Assembly (NCBI RefSeq): GCF_014805625.2
Contig: NW_023998433.1
Span: forward strand, 5,954,376-6,018,375
Direction of reading: 5' to 3'
DNA: 64,000 bases
Source of the DNA: Glossina fuscipes
Lineage: Eukaryota > Arthropoda > Insecta > Diptera > Glossinidae
Shown: in pieces, positions 39,098 to 51,010 of the stretch
Position numbering within the stretch: the stretch's first letter is position 1
Layout of the letters: every line of letters begins with the position of its first letter
Translations under genes and position numbers: made by a program
The notes under the pieces: generated by a model
Databases searched by the model: none
What the model was told of the DNA's origin: nothing
The model's input: the letters and a program-made list of their open reading frames with translations, nothing else

Positions 39098-39103
39098 TTT
39101 ATT
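39098..39103 (-). terminator. Candidate intronic polyadenylation signal AATAAA
   Basis: A minus-strand AATAAA lies about 85-90 bases after the first in-frame stop (39188) reached if the homeodomain exon reads through its donor. It could end a short transcript. The hexamer is frequent in such DNA. Confidence 0.2.
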
Positions 39104-39240
39104 TCATCATGCACGAAAAAGAAATAAAGAATATGTTATTGAAAACATGTCTCCTTCAATTATAAATTAAGAGAAGTTTCACTTTCATCACGTGTTTTTT
39201 CTTTTGCAAAGATATCTTTTCAAGGTTTCTTTTTTCTTAC

Positions 39241-39851
39241 CTTTCGGTTGCGTGCTTAAGCCACTTAAACTGTGACTAGCCGTGAGATCTGTAGCAACGC
39301 CTACGCTCGATGAAGCATTTGATGCTACATTGTTGGCAAAACCTAAAGCGACAGCAGCAGCTGCTGCGCTACCACCTCCACCGCCGACACCTGTTGTACT
39401 TATACCGAGGCCGGTTGATGGTAAGTGAGCCGTCGCGTTCAAATGTGTTAAAGCTGGCGGTGGCGGCGGTTGAGCATCATAGTCTAGTCGCTTGATTGCT
39501 GGCATTACATGAGATGGAGTTATGCTGGCTGAAGGTTGCGTTGCTACTTGCTCCCGCCGATTCTCTTCTTCACGTTCCTTTTCGTCATCCGAGACAAGAG
39601 CATCTTCATCTTCGGTACGATTTTTCGGTTCCCAAGTCATTTTATTTTCTTTTTTTAGTCGTCTGCGCGCATTCGCAAACCACGTAGAGACCTGCGTCAG
39701 AGTCATTTTGGTGATTATTGCCAGCATGATCTTCTCGCCTTTGGTTGGATAGGGATTTTTCATGTGCTCGTTTAACCAAGCCTTTAGCGTGGCCGTAGAT
39801 TCCCGCGTAGCATTCTTGCGTCGAGCTGCTAAATCATAATTGGCGCCATAA
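39241..39851 (-). CDS. mirr: Iroquois-class TALE homeodomain exon (probable mirror)
   Basis: Internal coding exon of 611 bases. A strong acceptor (pyrimidine-rich, CATCTCTTGCAG) precedes it, and the donor GTAAGA follows. The first T completes a codon, then 203 codons run from [18 protein letters not shown]. The homeodomain covers about residues 8-70, with the TALE three-residue loop (NPYP at 32-35), the third helix [14 protein letters not shown] (54-67), Asn60 as the invariant DNA-contacting Asn and Ala59 at homeodomain position 50, as in Iroquois proteins. After it come [21 protein letters not shown] (acidic), a Pro run, and Gly/Ala runs. Iroquois proteins are nuclear regulators of body-wall, eye and sensory-organ patterning in flies. 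[17 protein letters not shown] and ALVSDDE favour mirror over araucan/caupolican, from memory of those sequences. The residue at position 30 is Met where Lys/Arg is usual. Confidence 0.95.
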
Positions 39852-40020
39852 CTGCAAGAGATGAAAGCCAAACAAAAAACAAGACAAACTGTTAACTCTT
39901 TTTTAAACTTATAAATTCAGCCGGACATAATGCACAGCAACACACACATACACAAATACTATTTAACCCCTCAAAGCTCACCACCACCACCTTCATCGTC
40001 ATCATCTCGGTTTAACGTCG

Positions 40021-40078
40021 TTATCATCATCATCATCATCATCGTTATCATCATCACCATCACCATTCTCATCATCTT
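40021..40078. repeat. TCA/CAT trinucleotide repeat
   Basis: Repeated ATC units about 170 bases upstream (in gene sense) of the homeodomain-exon acceptor. Confidence 0.95.
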
Positions 40079-43000
40079 GCTACAACAAGGATTATCAAAT
40101 AATACTTCTGATGCCTGAATGGACTGAGCAAAACCACAGGAGGTAATTTTGTTTCAAATCTTACATACCCCTCTTCCCCCCTATCCCCAATTATCTTAAA
40201 ATACATAAACTGTCCATAGATTTTAAACACAGTGTAAACGATGTCGAAATATTCAGCATAGCAGTAAAAAGGAATACATTATAAACACTGGACCATGGTC
40301 TTGAGTCATAAGTTTATTAACTTGATATGGTAGAAATTGTTTGCTTTTTTTTGTTTTATTTTACTTTTAGTCGACGATTACTGCGTTTTTGCTTGTTATG
40401 TGGGTCGTTTTTTCGAGAAATAAATTCATAAGTTTTAATGATCACTTTGGCCACAGCAGGTGTTTGTCATTGTCATGTATTTACGTTTACTAGTAAGCAT
40501 TTGATCACTGCTCTCGCTTTATTTATATACAATACAGTGTCGCTATTTTCGAAAAGTGTTATATATATTGACTGGCAAAAGCAACTGCGGGATATTTTAT
40601 GGCAGTCGTGTAATAAATACTGGATTATCTATTTTTAAAGCATAAAATATTTTTGTTGCAGCAGTTTATATCAAAGTGTAATAAACGATCGAAATTTGTA
40701 TTTGTTAATGAAATTTATAGAGAAATTTCTATTCTGTTCGTTTGAGAAACTTTCTTCTTTTGCAAGTATATACATTTGTGATGTACACGGCAAATATATA
40801 TATATATATTGATTCTTTTAGTTTCCTTTTACCTCTCCTTGTTTTTCTTCTTTTTTTAATTTCATGATTTTGCATTTTGTTTTCCATTTTTTTTTTGACT
40901 TACAAAATTTACTCGTGATATAGGTAAAATTTATTTTTCACATTACAGCTACAGTGAATGATTACGAAAAATACACAACAACAACAGCTCTTGAAAATGT
41001 GACATAAAAACAAATATAATAAATCAAATGTAATAAAATCGTTGCAACATTTCGCATACAATCCCAACCACATTGTCACAACACACAAAATCAACATATG
41101 CGGATTTACACTCCCGTTGCCATAACTGAAATATTTTTATCTCTTTTTTTTTTTTACTTTATTTTATTAAAAGTGTAATAATATATTCTCTGCATGAAAT
41201 TATCCGAAACAATTTATTATTGAACTCAGGATTGAATATAAAATTTTCAAATTTTCGGTCCATCGTTCGGTCTATCCATATATATATAGCAAAAGATGAG
41301 ATCGGTACCGATTTTTATGGCATATACCGTAAGAAAAGACATAGGGTGGAGCTGGTATACGTTGATCATAAAGTTAAAAACTTGTGCCTCAAATTTCTGA
41401 CCCAATGTGCAATTTCTATGTACGTGCACTAAAGCCTTTATGTGTCCATCGAAATGACTTCACAATCAAATTGTCATTCTGTGACACGTTTTGCTTTACG
41501 TTATGAAAAAAAAAATTTTTCTTTTCTTTCCTGTTGCATATATCCATGTACTGGCAGAGGGGCACATCAATGAAATGCCTATATTTTTAACAAAATATAA
41601 GCTAAAGGATGCTTATTACACTTTGCCTTGTGTGCTTGGATCCGAATGGCTAGTAACTTTACTAACATTAATTTCAATAAAGCCCTTAAAAAAAAGGTTT
41701 TAACAAAAAAATTAAATAAAATAAAAAATATTTTAAAATGAAAACAAGTAAAAGCATTTTATTGTGGCACGGCCGACCATTAAATACACTTCAATACACT
41801 TCAATACTTTACTTATGTACAGTTGAGCACAGGTATTCATATAACGACTTTATGTGGAAAAGGGTCGAAAAAATGATCGAAAAGGGAATATAAAACATTT
41901 TACACAGCGTTTGTCCTTGGGTAAAAACAAATCAGTGTATGAATATTTATCAAAATAACCTGAAAATCTCGACCTGTAATAATAGGTTCAATACAACAAA
42001 ACAAGACAAGCAGATGGACAGAAACATAGCAGTTTAGTAATTTAGTCGCACTTTTCGTAAGGTTTAAACGGGCTTGTAGCAGAAATCGCAAATATGAAAA
42101 ATGTTGTTTCATTTTGTCTGCAATGTTGCATGCAAAAATTTCTTTGGTCAAATATTCCTTAACCGGATTAAATTCGAAAATGAATCCAAAAAGTCTCTTC
42201 ATAATATATAACAAATTACAACAAATTTCAAGACAATCAAAGTTTCCTCAATTCTTCATTAAACGTATAAAAGCTATGGTTTAAAGTTGTCTTAATCGGC
42301 GTAGAGACACTTTCATTAAATAATATCTTAAAAGAATTTTATAACCGACTTCATATTCACAACTGGCGCCAAGATGACTGTAATCCTTCACCAGCAAACC
42401 AATTGAATGATCGAAATTATTTTGCGCTTCGAATTTTGAGACGAATTTAATAAAAAATTTTTTCTCACACTATTTTTAAGTAGTATTTAAATGCAGACAA
42501 ATGACCGAATGAGTTAATCAGGAATGTATATAGCTTACAGAATTTATGATATATATACTTTGGTACGTTGCAAACGAAATGTTAAAATAAGTATTCTTTC
42601 ATTTTGCTGTGGTAGATTGGCAAAAGTGTTTTCTTTTGCTTTACTTTAATTCATTGTTAACCGAAAAATTTGTCATACTGTCTTTATATTAATATTAAAC
42701 AGACACTTAGAGCTGCCACCACCAGCACATTACTGTCCATCCATTCGATGTAATGCAATTTTCGGTTTGCTTAAGGCCAAGAGAACGTGTGTGAACACAA
42801 ATCCCATTCGCTGTAGATCTGCGAGTATTACTGTTTTAACTACAAGCAAATAAATATAATAAAAAATTGTACGGGTTAGAGCTGCAAGTAAATATATACA
42901 CGTAAGTACAAGCAATTTTAAAGAACTTTTTTTTTAGTGATTGATATCGAAATGTCACGCAGACGCGTATGTTGCGTTAATGCAGCTATACTTCACACAT

Positions 43001-43366
43001 TTATTTGTCCGCGCGAATATGTATGTATGTATGTAAATTGGTTATTGGGTAGAGGGTTGAGTAAGATTTTGCAGGTCTTTGTGTGTGAGAAAGTGTTCTC
43101 CGTTGCTGCGGGTGTTTAATCGTCATTCATATAATATGTTTCTTTTCGTATACGTTTAATCAAAAAATAAATAAATGAATAAATTTACCTTTTTATAGCT
43201 TTGACAGGCGCTTGACAAATGCTTTTATTTTTGTTTTATTTTATTTTTTCTTACAAATGAAAAAGACTACGCATTTGTGTATACATTATCTCTTGAATAT
43301 GGAAATACATTCAAGAATTATATGCATTTCTACGATTTTTGACAATGACATCAAAAAACTTAATGT
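40079..43366. other. Intronic stretch, nothing recognised
   Basis: AT-rich with a TA run near 40795-40810 and T runs. Frames at 41220-41432, 41491-41703 and 41900-42214 have no recognisable domain. Confidence 0.5.
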
Positions 43367-43760
43367 TTGTCAATAAACCTGGTAAACGATATCAAGTCAG
43401 TTTTTAAATTTAACGGTCTTGCTATAGCGAATCGTCGAATCGCTATTGGAGAAGTGTCTGAGGATGCCCGCTTATCGCTTGGGCATGAAATGTGTGGATG
43501 TGAAGACTGCGATTATACGCCAACTCATAAGTCACTGCTTGCTCGTAATCATGCCTCAGTCACCTTATTCCGTGGGATTGGCCTCATGCGACTTTTTCCT
43601 GCTCCTGAAACTGAAATGATCAGTGAAAGACCGGAATTTTGCTACGATTAAAAGAATCGCTTGAAGAGCTGAAAGCCAATCCAAAAACCCGTATATCAGA
43701 AGAGGAGATAAAAAGATATTGATGAAAAAAAATCTTTTTTGAGAAAAATAAAAAATCATT
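43367..43760 (+). mobile_element. Internally deleted mariner derivative
   Basis: The left part reads NDIKSVFKFNGLAIANRRIAIGEVSEDARLSLG, cut short here as the second helix-turn-helix region of mariner transposases (…DRRLTIGEVAEDVGIS…). The right part, in a shifted frame, reads CDFFLLLKLK, then RNFATIKRI and SLEELKANPKTRISEE. The latter corresponds to the C-terminal CDFFLFPKLK…EESLEELKAIPKSAY block. The catalytic core between them is missing. This is a deletion derivative with stops, so it is inactive. Confidence 0.7.
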
Positions 43761-44229
43761 TTTTTTTAAGCACACATCGTATATCAAAGCTCATTGTTCA
43801 ATATATGAATGTAGGCTACGTTGTCTAGCTTGACCATCCTAGAGTATCGAATTTGGGTGTTTTTCGGTTCCCGTTTCATGCTAACACATCAAATTTCAAA
43901 AAATTTTTGAACATAGCTCTGAAAAGGAAAATCTGAATTTCTTGAGCTCATTTGAAAGATATTCTTATGCATATTTATATGATGTAGGTCAAATTTTCTT
44001 GTTTGGCCGCGCTAAAGTGGCAAATTTGGTGCTTGCCACCGAAAAACAGAATTTGAATTTGTTCAGCTTGGTTGAGGTGTGCACAGCAACATTTTATTTG
44101 GACATTTTTGGCTTCCAATTTTAACCAAATCTTAATCCTAACTAACTAAAAGAGATCTGTCTATAGAATTCGGACTTCACACCCTTTCCTGATTCCTATT
44201 TCGGTAGGAAACTGGGACAAAAGAAGTCA

Positions 44230-44560
44230 GGTAATAAGTGCTGGTGTTAATTTTGCCCATTCTTTCACTTGAAAAAGGCATATATTGAGAAAAATTGGTA
44301 AAATATATAATAATAAATATATTTTCCAATGTTTTCTACCACTTGTCCACATTTGGTGTTGAAGACCTTTATTGAAAACCAATAACAGCAACATTTTTGC
44401 ACTTCTTCAGCATCTCGAAACCGGGGGTGCTGCATCTGATGAGTACACCGCTTGTGAGAGAACTTCCCATTCGAACAACAACAGCGTATTGTTGACAATA
44501 ATTGTAATAAGTGCCCAAAATGGCGTTTTCAGTCGGTTTCCATTGGAGCAATTTTAGCCG
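44230..44560 (-). mobile_element. Decayed mariner-like C-terminal fragment
   Basis: The minus-strand frame 44498-44265 contains PRFRDAEEVQKC and CGQVVENIGKYIYYY. It resembles mariner C-termini of the form RF…EVKK…WAKVVENNGKYI. The fragment lacks upstream catalytic motifs and lies in opposite orientation to the remnant at 43367-43760. Confidence 0.55.
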
Positions 44561-46730
44561 CTATTGCTTGTGTTTTTTATAACCATACATCCTTCAGTTT
44601 GTTCAATTGAATCGATTATCTTGTCATCGGCAGTTACAATAAACCGCGGACAGCAAATGAAAGTAATTAATGTCGAAAACGTAATTTTGTTCGTGCCAGG
44701 ATTGGGGACCTGTATACACTAAATAATACAATAATATCAAGCATTAAGAAGGCCAGGGCTAACATATTGTCATGAAATTCGCTTTTTACAAGATACAGTC
44801 CGTATCACTAGATCGCGGATATTTTATTCAAGAGAAATACACTTCAAAGTTTTTTGATTTAAAATTATATTCCTTAGCAGTAGGATCATTTATTTACAAT
44901 TATGCTCCTTAAATGTAGGATTATTCACAATTTATTTTGGCCGTACTCTCAACTTCTATGTTCTTGCCCGACTAACTCTTCCTTCCACATATATTCTGTT
45001 TATATACATTTTTACAAGCATGTTACTATACCTAAATTTACTGTTTTATTTCTAATCCCAGCCTGCTTTTCCGCTAATCGTTTTCATCGGCCTGCAGCTG
45101 CATGAGGCGCCTGCGAAAGCTTCTTTGGTTTTTCCTTCTTTATGGAATTTATTATTAGTTATTTTCGTAACAATATGTTTTTACGAATCGGACTATTGTT
45201 CAGGCTAAGAAAGCCGGTAACAATTCATCATTTGATCATCGATACATTTTCGATGTAGATCAAATTATTTCTCTATTTACTATTACTTAGTTTATTTATT
45301 TAAGTTATGAATATATAAAAGTGATTATATAGCTAACTGTAACAGATCTTTTTCTAGGGTTGCGATCTTCTTCTTTTGTTATTTTTACGATTACTTCGTC
45401 ACATTGATTATAATTTCCTATGAAAATTTTGCTACGAATTTTTGACAAATTTTTTCGAATTACGGTCTTTAGGTGAGATAACTTCAAGTCGCGATATTTA
45501 TAATTATACTAATAATAGAGAAATTGCAAACCGTATTTGTCAATATACACGGAAATGCGACGGCTGATGGTGACGGGTTGGAAACGTCGGTTGCGTGTGC
45601 TCCTCAAGAGTTATGAGGCTCATCGACAAAAACTCACACGAATTGAACGAGTAAGATAGTTCCGATATATGATATCAGACAGAGCAGTTCACTTTGTCAT
45701 ACAAATGAACTGCGAATCACGAAGAGAAATATATTTAAGAAAAAAATATACCTACACTTCGAGCTATTCCCCAGCGATTAAGATAAAGAAACGGTGACAT
45801 TGGAGATGATGTTCTAATTATCACGCACGACTGTTGATCGGAGGCTATCTCTGCATGAATTCTGAATCTTTGCCAACTTGATTTTTAAACCCACAATGCA
45901 ACCAACATGTGAAAATATCCTGTGGTTGAAAACGAAATTAGACAAAAATTCCCCCTGTGCTACGCTCGTAAGCAACCTTTTCTCCAATACATAAACATTT
46001 TAGGATTATTTTCTACATAAAGTATCCACGTTCCAGCATAACCTTTCATCAAAATCCTAACAAAGTGCTTAAACATTTTTTCGGAATGATCTAAATTATC
46101 CTTTCCCAAGTATGCATATCAGATCTAAGTAATAGTTGGGTAAATCACAGCTGCTTGCACTCGCCATATTAATTTTGGAAAGGGCAAGACGAAGCCTTCC
46201 CGACGAAAACCGCTTGCTTTAAAGGTAAAAAGAAAACTCAACAAAGTCACTTTTTTAAGCCAATTTTGAAGTACGGTTTTGCGCTCGTAAGAGAACCGTG
46301 CAGACAGCAAAACAAGTGAGAATCGGGCAGACCAAGAGCTCAGCCGGACTTTTTCAGTTTTAGACGATTTGTTAAAGATGTGGATGGTATAGCCTTGTCG
46401 CGATGCAAAATTGATTGATCCACTGCGGACGCCTTACAGCAACTTAGGATGCGTTATTCGCTTTCAATCTCACAAAATCTTGCTTTACGTAGTTTCAATG
46501 TTCACACTGCGTCTTGGAAAGTGACTTTTTTCGTTCATTATTGTCGTATGTCATTTGCGTCTCACACAATGTCTTGAGGAATATTTTGTTTCAGCAACGA
46601 TTCGCCGATGGAAATCTGGACCATTAAATTTTTTAGTGTTTATTCATTTCACACAAAAATATCAGCCGTTTACCTCATAAACCTTCGATAACCCTTGTGA
46701 AAAACCCTACCATGACCAAGAGACCATTAC
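44561..46730. other. Intronic stretch, no gene recognised
   Basis: Mixed sequence, in places less AT-rich (45540-45660, 46120-46450). Short open frames carry no recognisable domain. Unrecognised old repeats are possible. Confidence 0.45.
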
Positions 46731-46739
46731 CAATATGTA

Positions 46740-47900
46740 CTTATAGATTTTCCGAGGTAGTTAAACATTGCTTGAAGAGGCTGACGCTACTGCTAATAGT
46801 TTTAAGATTTGTGCGAGTTTCCAGCAACGTACATAAAATGCGTGACTTTTCAACGACTGAGGTCGATATGAAGCGAATGACAATGCTAGGATTCCTACCG
46901 AATCTGCTACATTGAAATCGCCTATAAAGCAAACGGGTTGATTTAAACTTAATAATTTTAAATAGTCAAATCAAAACTTAAGGTGATCTTTAGAAAAAAA
47001 ATTTTGAAGATTTTGAACATAGTAGGATACGTGATTCTTGAGGCAGACATTTTTTATGAAAACCTGATATTAGCTTAGTAATATTATAAAGAAGAGCTCC
47101 TGCAAACGCTTCAATTTATATATGACAATAGAAAACAGCCGGCGAGCTCAAGTTTAGTGTTGATTGGTAGGCAAACATTTAGACTGTAAAGTTTTTGCAA
47201 TGGTAGACAAACATTTGCGTTAATGTTATACGTATGTAGGCTAAAGCTTAATTTGCTTTCGAATGGTATTCCAAGACATCGTATAGACTCAACGATTTCA
47301 ATATGCATATTATACATTGTAATCTTAAGACTAATGTCTTTATAGCTACATCGGTTGAAAAGAACGGTTTTTGATATATTTCGGTTTTTAGGGGAGAATT
47401 ATCAGGCAGCGAATTATTATTTCTAGCTAGACCCTAGTTTATTTTAGTTTCAAAAGAATTAGTTGTCCGCTGATTATAACTTACGAGGACAAAAAGGCAA
47501 AATAAGCACTCCCCTCAGTCTCTACTATTTGACTTGATTCGCAGAAAGATTAAACAATCTAGGACCTAAAACTGATCTTTGAGTAATTCCTGAGTTCACT
47601 TCAACTGTTTTAGGCGAAGCGTTATTAATGGATACGTTGGACTGCGACAAATGCACTTCCAGGAAAATTTAAATTTTGATAAAGGAACCTTCAAAATGTC
47701 TAGGGAAATAAATAACATGAATTTATAATGAATAAAAGAAACTGAAACGCCAGACGTATTGCGGCGAATATGAAATCCGAACTTATAATAATTAATGACA
47801 GTCTGGTAGTAATTGAACAGTTTGGTTTGCTTTTTAATAATATATTTTACAATTTTGGAAAAGGGTGGCAGAATACTAATCGTTCTTAAATTGTCCAATG
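46740..47900 (-). mobile_element. LINE family B, copy 1 (3' part, inactive)
   Basis: The minus-strand frame starting near 47898 reads DNLRTISILPPFSKIVKYII, typical of the start of a Jockey-type RT domain. Further 3' a broken GITQRSVLGP block, then IEIVESIRCLGIPFESKLSF (47317-47111) and a C-terminal tail SRILCTLLETRTNLKTISSS (46932-46741) follow in order. The YADD region is destroyed by frameshifts. It matches the copy at 50270-51000 over most of this length. Confidence 0.75.
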
Positions 47901-47993
47901 CTAATGGATACCTGTGTTTCGATAATAAGTTATTTTTGTGTCATATTGTTTTCTAAACGCAAATACTGTGGTTTCACAATTTTGATATCACTT

Positions 47994-47995
<2 letters not shown>

Positions 47996-48045
<50 letters not shown>

Positions 48046-48048
48046 CCA
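47996..48048. repeat. CT/GA microsatellite
   Basis: About 50 bases of CT on the plus strand with a few TTT interruptions, just upstream of LINE B copy 1. Confidence 0.95.
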
Positions 48049-50269
48049 CCTTTGAAACAAATAACGATAATTATGCGTTTATTCCGTGGTTCGCATTAGA
48101 AAGTTTTCAGCATATTCCTTTGAAGTGTATAAACCTATAGTAATAAAAATGCATAGGAAATAACTTTGACATATGCATCAAATAGATGACTACGATTTTC
48201 ACACTAAGATGTGAATGTATAAGTTTCAAAGTGCAATTGTTCATAATATTATAAATTCATTTTGCTATCACTAGAAAACCTCAAGTAATGTATGTAACAG
48301 CCTAAGATGAGAGAAAAGGAACAGATTGATGATAGATGTGAATAAGAATCTGCTTGAAGCGTTCAACAACTCGAAACGACTGATTGATGAGTACAGTAAA
48401 GATAAACCGTTATATCAAAATAAAAAAATTCTTCTTAGAAGTCCTTCAGGGATATTGAAATGTAATATTTCCGGATTTATAGGAAATGTAAGAAAATCTT
48501 GTTCATGTATATGTATAAAGTAACACGCAACGATATACGTTCTCGTCTTTTGAAAGAAAAAAAAACCTCTCGACAGCGAAAAAACTGAACTTAAGTACAA
48601 TGAATTTTAATAGCGTATTCGGTTAAACGTATACATATATCTCTATCTGTTATTGCTATTCTGTGCCGTGGGGCTGAAACTTGATAATATACATGCATCC
48701 ATATGAAAGTTGATCAAATCAATCTAATTGACATCTTATTCAAAACGATGCTTTAACGTTTCGAAAATGAGAAAACAAGGTAAAATAAATGAAGAATTTA
48801 AGCAAGAAAATAAAGAATGTGTCAAAAACTCTACACGTTCTCTTAAGTTCTGCAAATGCAAAAAAAAAAAAAAAAAATCTGTCTTTGCTGCGATGGTGGG
48901 CAAAAGCGAGTGAATTGTAGTTGACTGGTATGAAGTAGGTGACAAATAAAGGAAGTACGAAATGTAATTTTGAATGAGCTGGAGTTTTGTAAATGATTGC
49001 CGCGTACTCAAGCGAACGTTGCGCGTTAAACACGGTCTTCGTTAAGAGTTTGATTCATTTGCACGCACCGTGATTTATTCTATTGACGAGCCACCCATTT
49101 CACTGTTTTTGCTTGTATATATACAGTCAGAGTTTATATGTAAAATTTTCATCAAAATGTGAATTTAAATTGAAATTCAAATGCGAGAGAATACAATGCA
49201 CAAAAAACTTTTACACTAAATGAGCAACAGCAGTAACGTAAATATATTCAAATATATACGGATAAGATTACACACACACACACTCAAGCGCATGCAAGCG
49301 CATATTGTCTGTATATATATGTACATACATTTGTTTGGCTGGCTGTTTATGGGCGTATATACATTTGTGTCTATACCCACATGTACGTTGATATGCTTGT
49401 GTTTGATTTAACTCATTTACTAGATTCGCAATTTTGTGTGAATGTATGGATTAATTTGATTGTTTTATTCATTTACACATAAACATACGCATACAGACAC
49501 ACACGCGCACACAGACATTATTTTATAATGGAAAAGGCCACAAACGAACAACTTTATATATATACGTATGTATCTCAGGTGGCTGATGACGTCCGCACCA
49601 TAACAACCGGATATACACGTACTTAAACACTTATATACATATATATGTATATGTATAATATGTAGAGCTGAACCCTTTTTTATTTAATACAGTAACATTG
49701 CTGAAGCTGCAACAACAACAACAACAACAGCAACAATAACAATAACAATGAAATCCATCATGGCATCTTTCATACTACTCTATAAAGTATAAATATATAT
49801 ATGCTTACCTACACACGCATGCATACACAGTCAAACAAATGTACACGTATTTTCCTGACTACATCCACTTATTGGATATTTGAACTTAAATTTTAAAGCT
49901 ATGCAAGACGGTTCGTTATGGTTAATAGACAATGGTTGACAGTGCGTGTACATATTATCTGAGACTGTCAGAGCACAACAAAAAAAAATTGTTAGTTTGG
50001 CTTTTTCATGCGTCTATTTATTTACTGTTTGTTGCGAAATAGATATTTAAAACCTACTCTGCTCTTAACAAATATTTTTTCATATGAAATTTAAAAGTTC
50101 AGGCCATCAAAATTCCTTAACAAGCAAAAACGGATTATATTGATATTTAGGAACCTCGCATTACGTGCGCTATATACGTAAAGTATACTACGCCCTTTTT
50201 TAATCTAATTGAGCGGGCTTACGTAAACGAGTAGGTTATTTTTACCTTATGTAACAATACTTATCATCA
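48049..50269. other. Intronic stretch with simple repeats
   Basis: Holds a poly-A run at 48859-48876, CA/TA-rich stretches near 49270-49330 and 49490-49660, and a CAA tract. No gene was recognised. Confidence 0.5.
49711..49750. repeat. CAA/AAC trinucleotide repeat
   Basis: About 13 ACA/AAC-type units with a few CAG and AAT changes. Confidence 0.9.
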
Positions 50270-51010
50270 ACTGAGGTCATTATGACAAGAATGACTATTT
50301 GGGGATTTTTACTTGATCTGCGAAATCAAAATTGCTTAGCAAGTGGGGTGCTTGAAACTTAATAATTTTAAACAGATAAGGGATAATTTTAAGAAAATCC
50401 GTCAATAAAGGACACGATGATCTCTGACACGAATATTACAAGTAGCACACACGACCTTTTGAATGGCTGGTTTTAATTTAGCAAACTTATATAGAGGAGA
50501 TCTCGTGACAGTACATCCAATAGAGTAATTGATATATGACATTAAAAAAGTCTGAGCAAGTTTGAGTTTGGTGCTAATTATTAGATAGACATTAAGATTC
50601 TAGCATATATGCAAAGTCTTGCGTTAACAGAAAGGGAAGTGCTGTTCATCTAATCGTTAATTTTGGCTAATTTTCTTTAATTTCTCTTAATTTTAGTTCC
50701 AAACGAATCAATAGTCTGCTGATTAAAGTTCAAGAGAACAAAAACATCGTCGGCATAGGCAAAATAAATACAACCGTTTATCTCTATAACTTCTGTTAAG
50801 TCATTCAAGAAAAAATTAAAAAAGATGGGACCTCAAACGGAGCCCTGAGGTATTCCGGTGTTCACTTTAACTATACCAGAGAAAACATTGAAACGAATTG
50901 CTTGCAACAGAATACGCAAGATTACATAAGAGTACATGCACTTCTAGAAAAGTTAAATTATGATAAATTTTTTTAATAAGTAATGAATGAGCCAATTATC
51001 ATTATTACCG
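50270..51010 (-). mobile_element. LINE family B, copy 2 (RT remnant with YADD)
   Basis: On the minus strand a frame reads KVNTGIPQGSV, a stop, GPIFFNFFLNDL, then GCIYFAYADDVFVLLNF (YADD near 50745-50758). This is the core of a LINE reverse transcriptase (GxPQGSVLGP block and catalytic YADD). The stop replaces the Leu in VLGP. Downstream sequence parallels copy 1, including ACTTAATAATTTTAAA. It lacks most of the 5' part. Confidence 0.82.

Larger units (their letters stand above)
10157..39240 (-). other. Large intron (about 29.1 kb) of the Iroquois gene
   Basis: Minus-strand donor AAAG|GTAAGA at 39241/39240 and acceptor TTGCAG at 10157 frame this intron, with matching exon phases on both sides. 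It is filled with decayed transposons, simple repeats and unique AT-rich DNA. I found no further exon that keeps the frame, but small exons could have been missed. Confidence 0.7.

Noticed and set aside
39310..39752. Plus-strand open frames opposite the homeodomain exon
   Set aside because: They are antisense shadows of the Iroquois coding exon.
46870..46930. GDFN-like endonuclease motif (VCFIGDFNVADS) 3' of the LINE B RT
   Set aside because: An endonuclease should lie 5' of the RT. In the alternative frame the same bases read as an RT C-terminal tail, so the motif is probably a frame coincidence.
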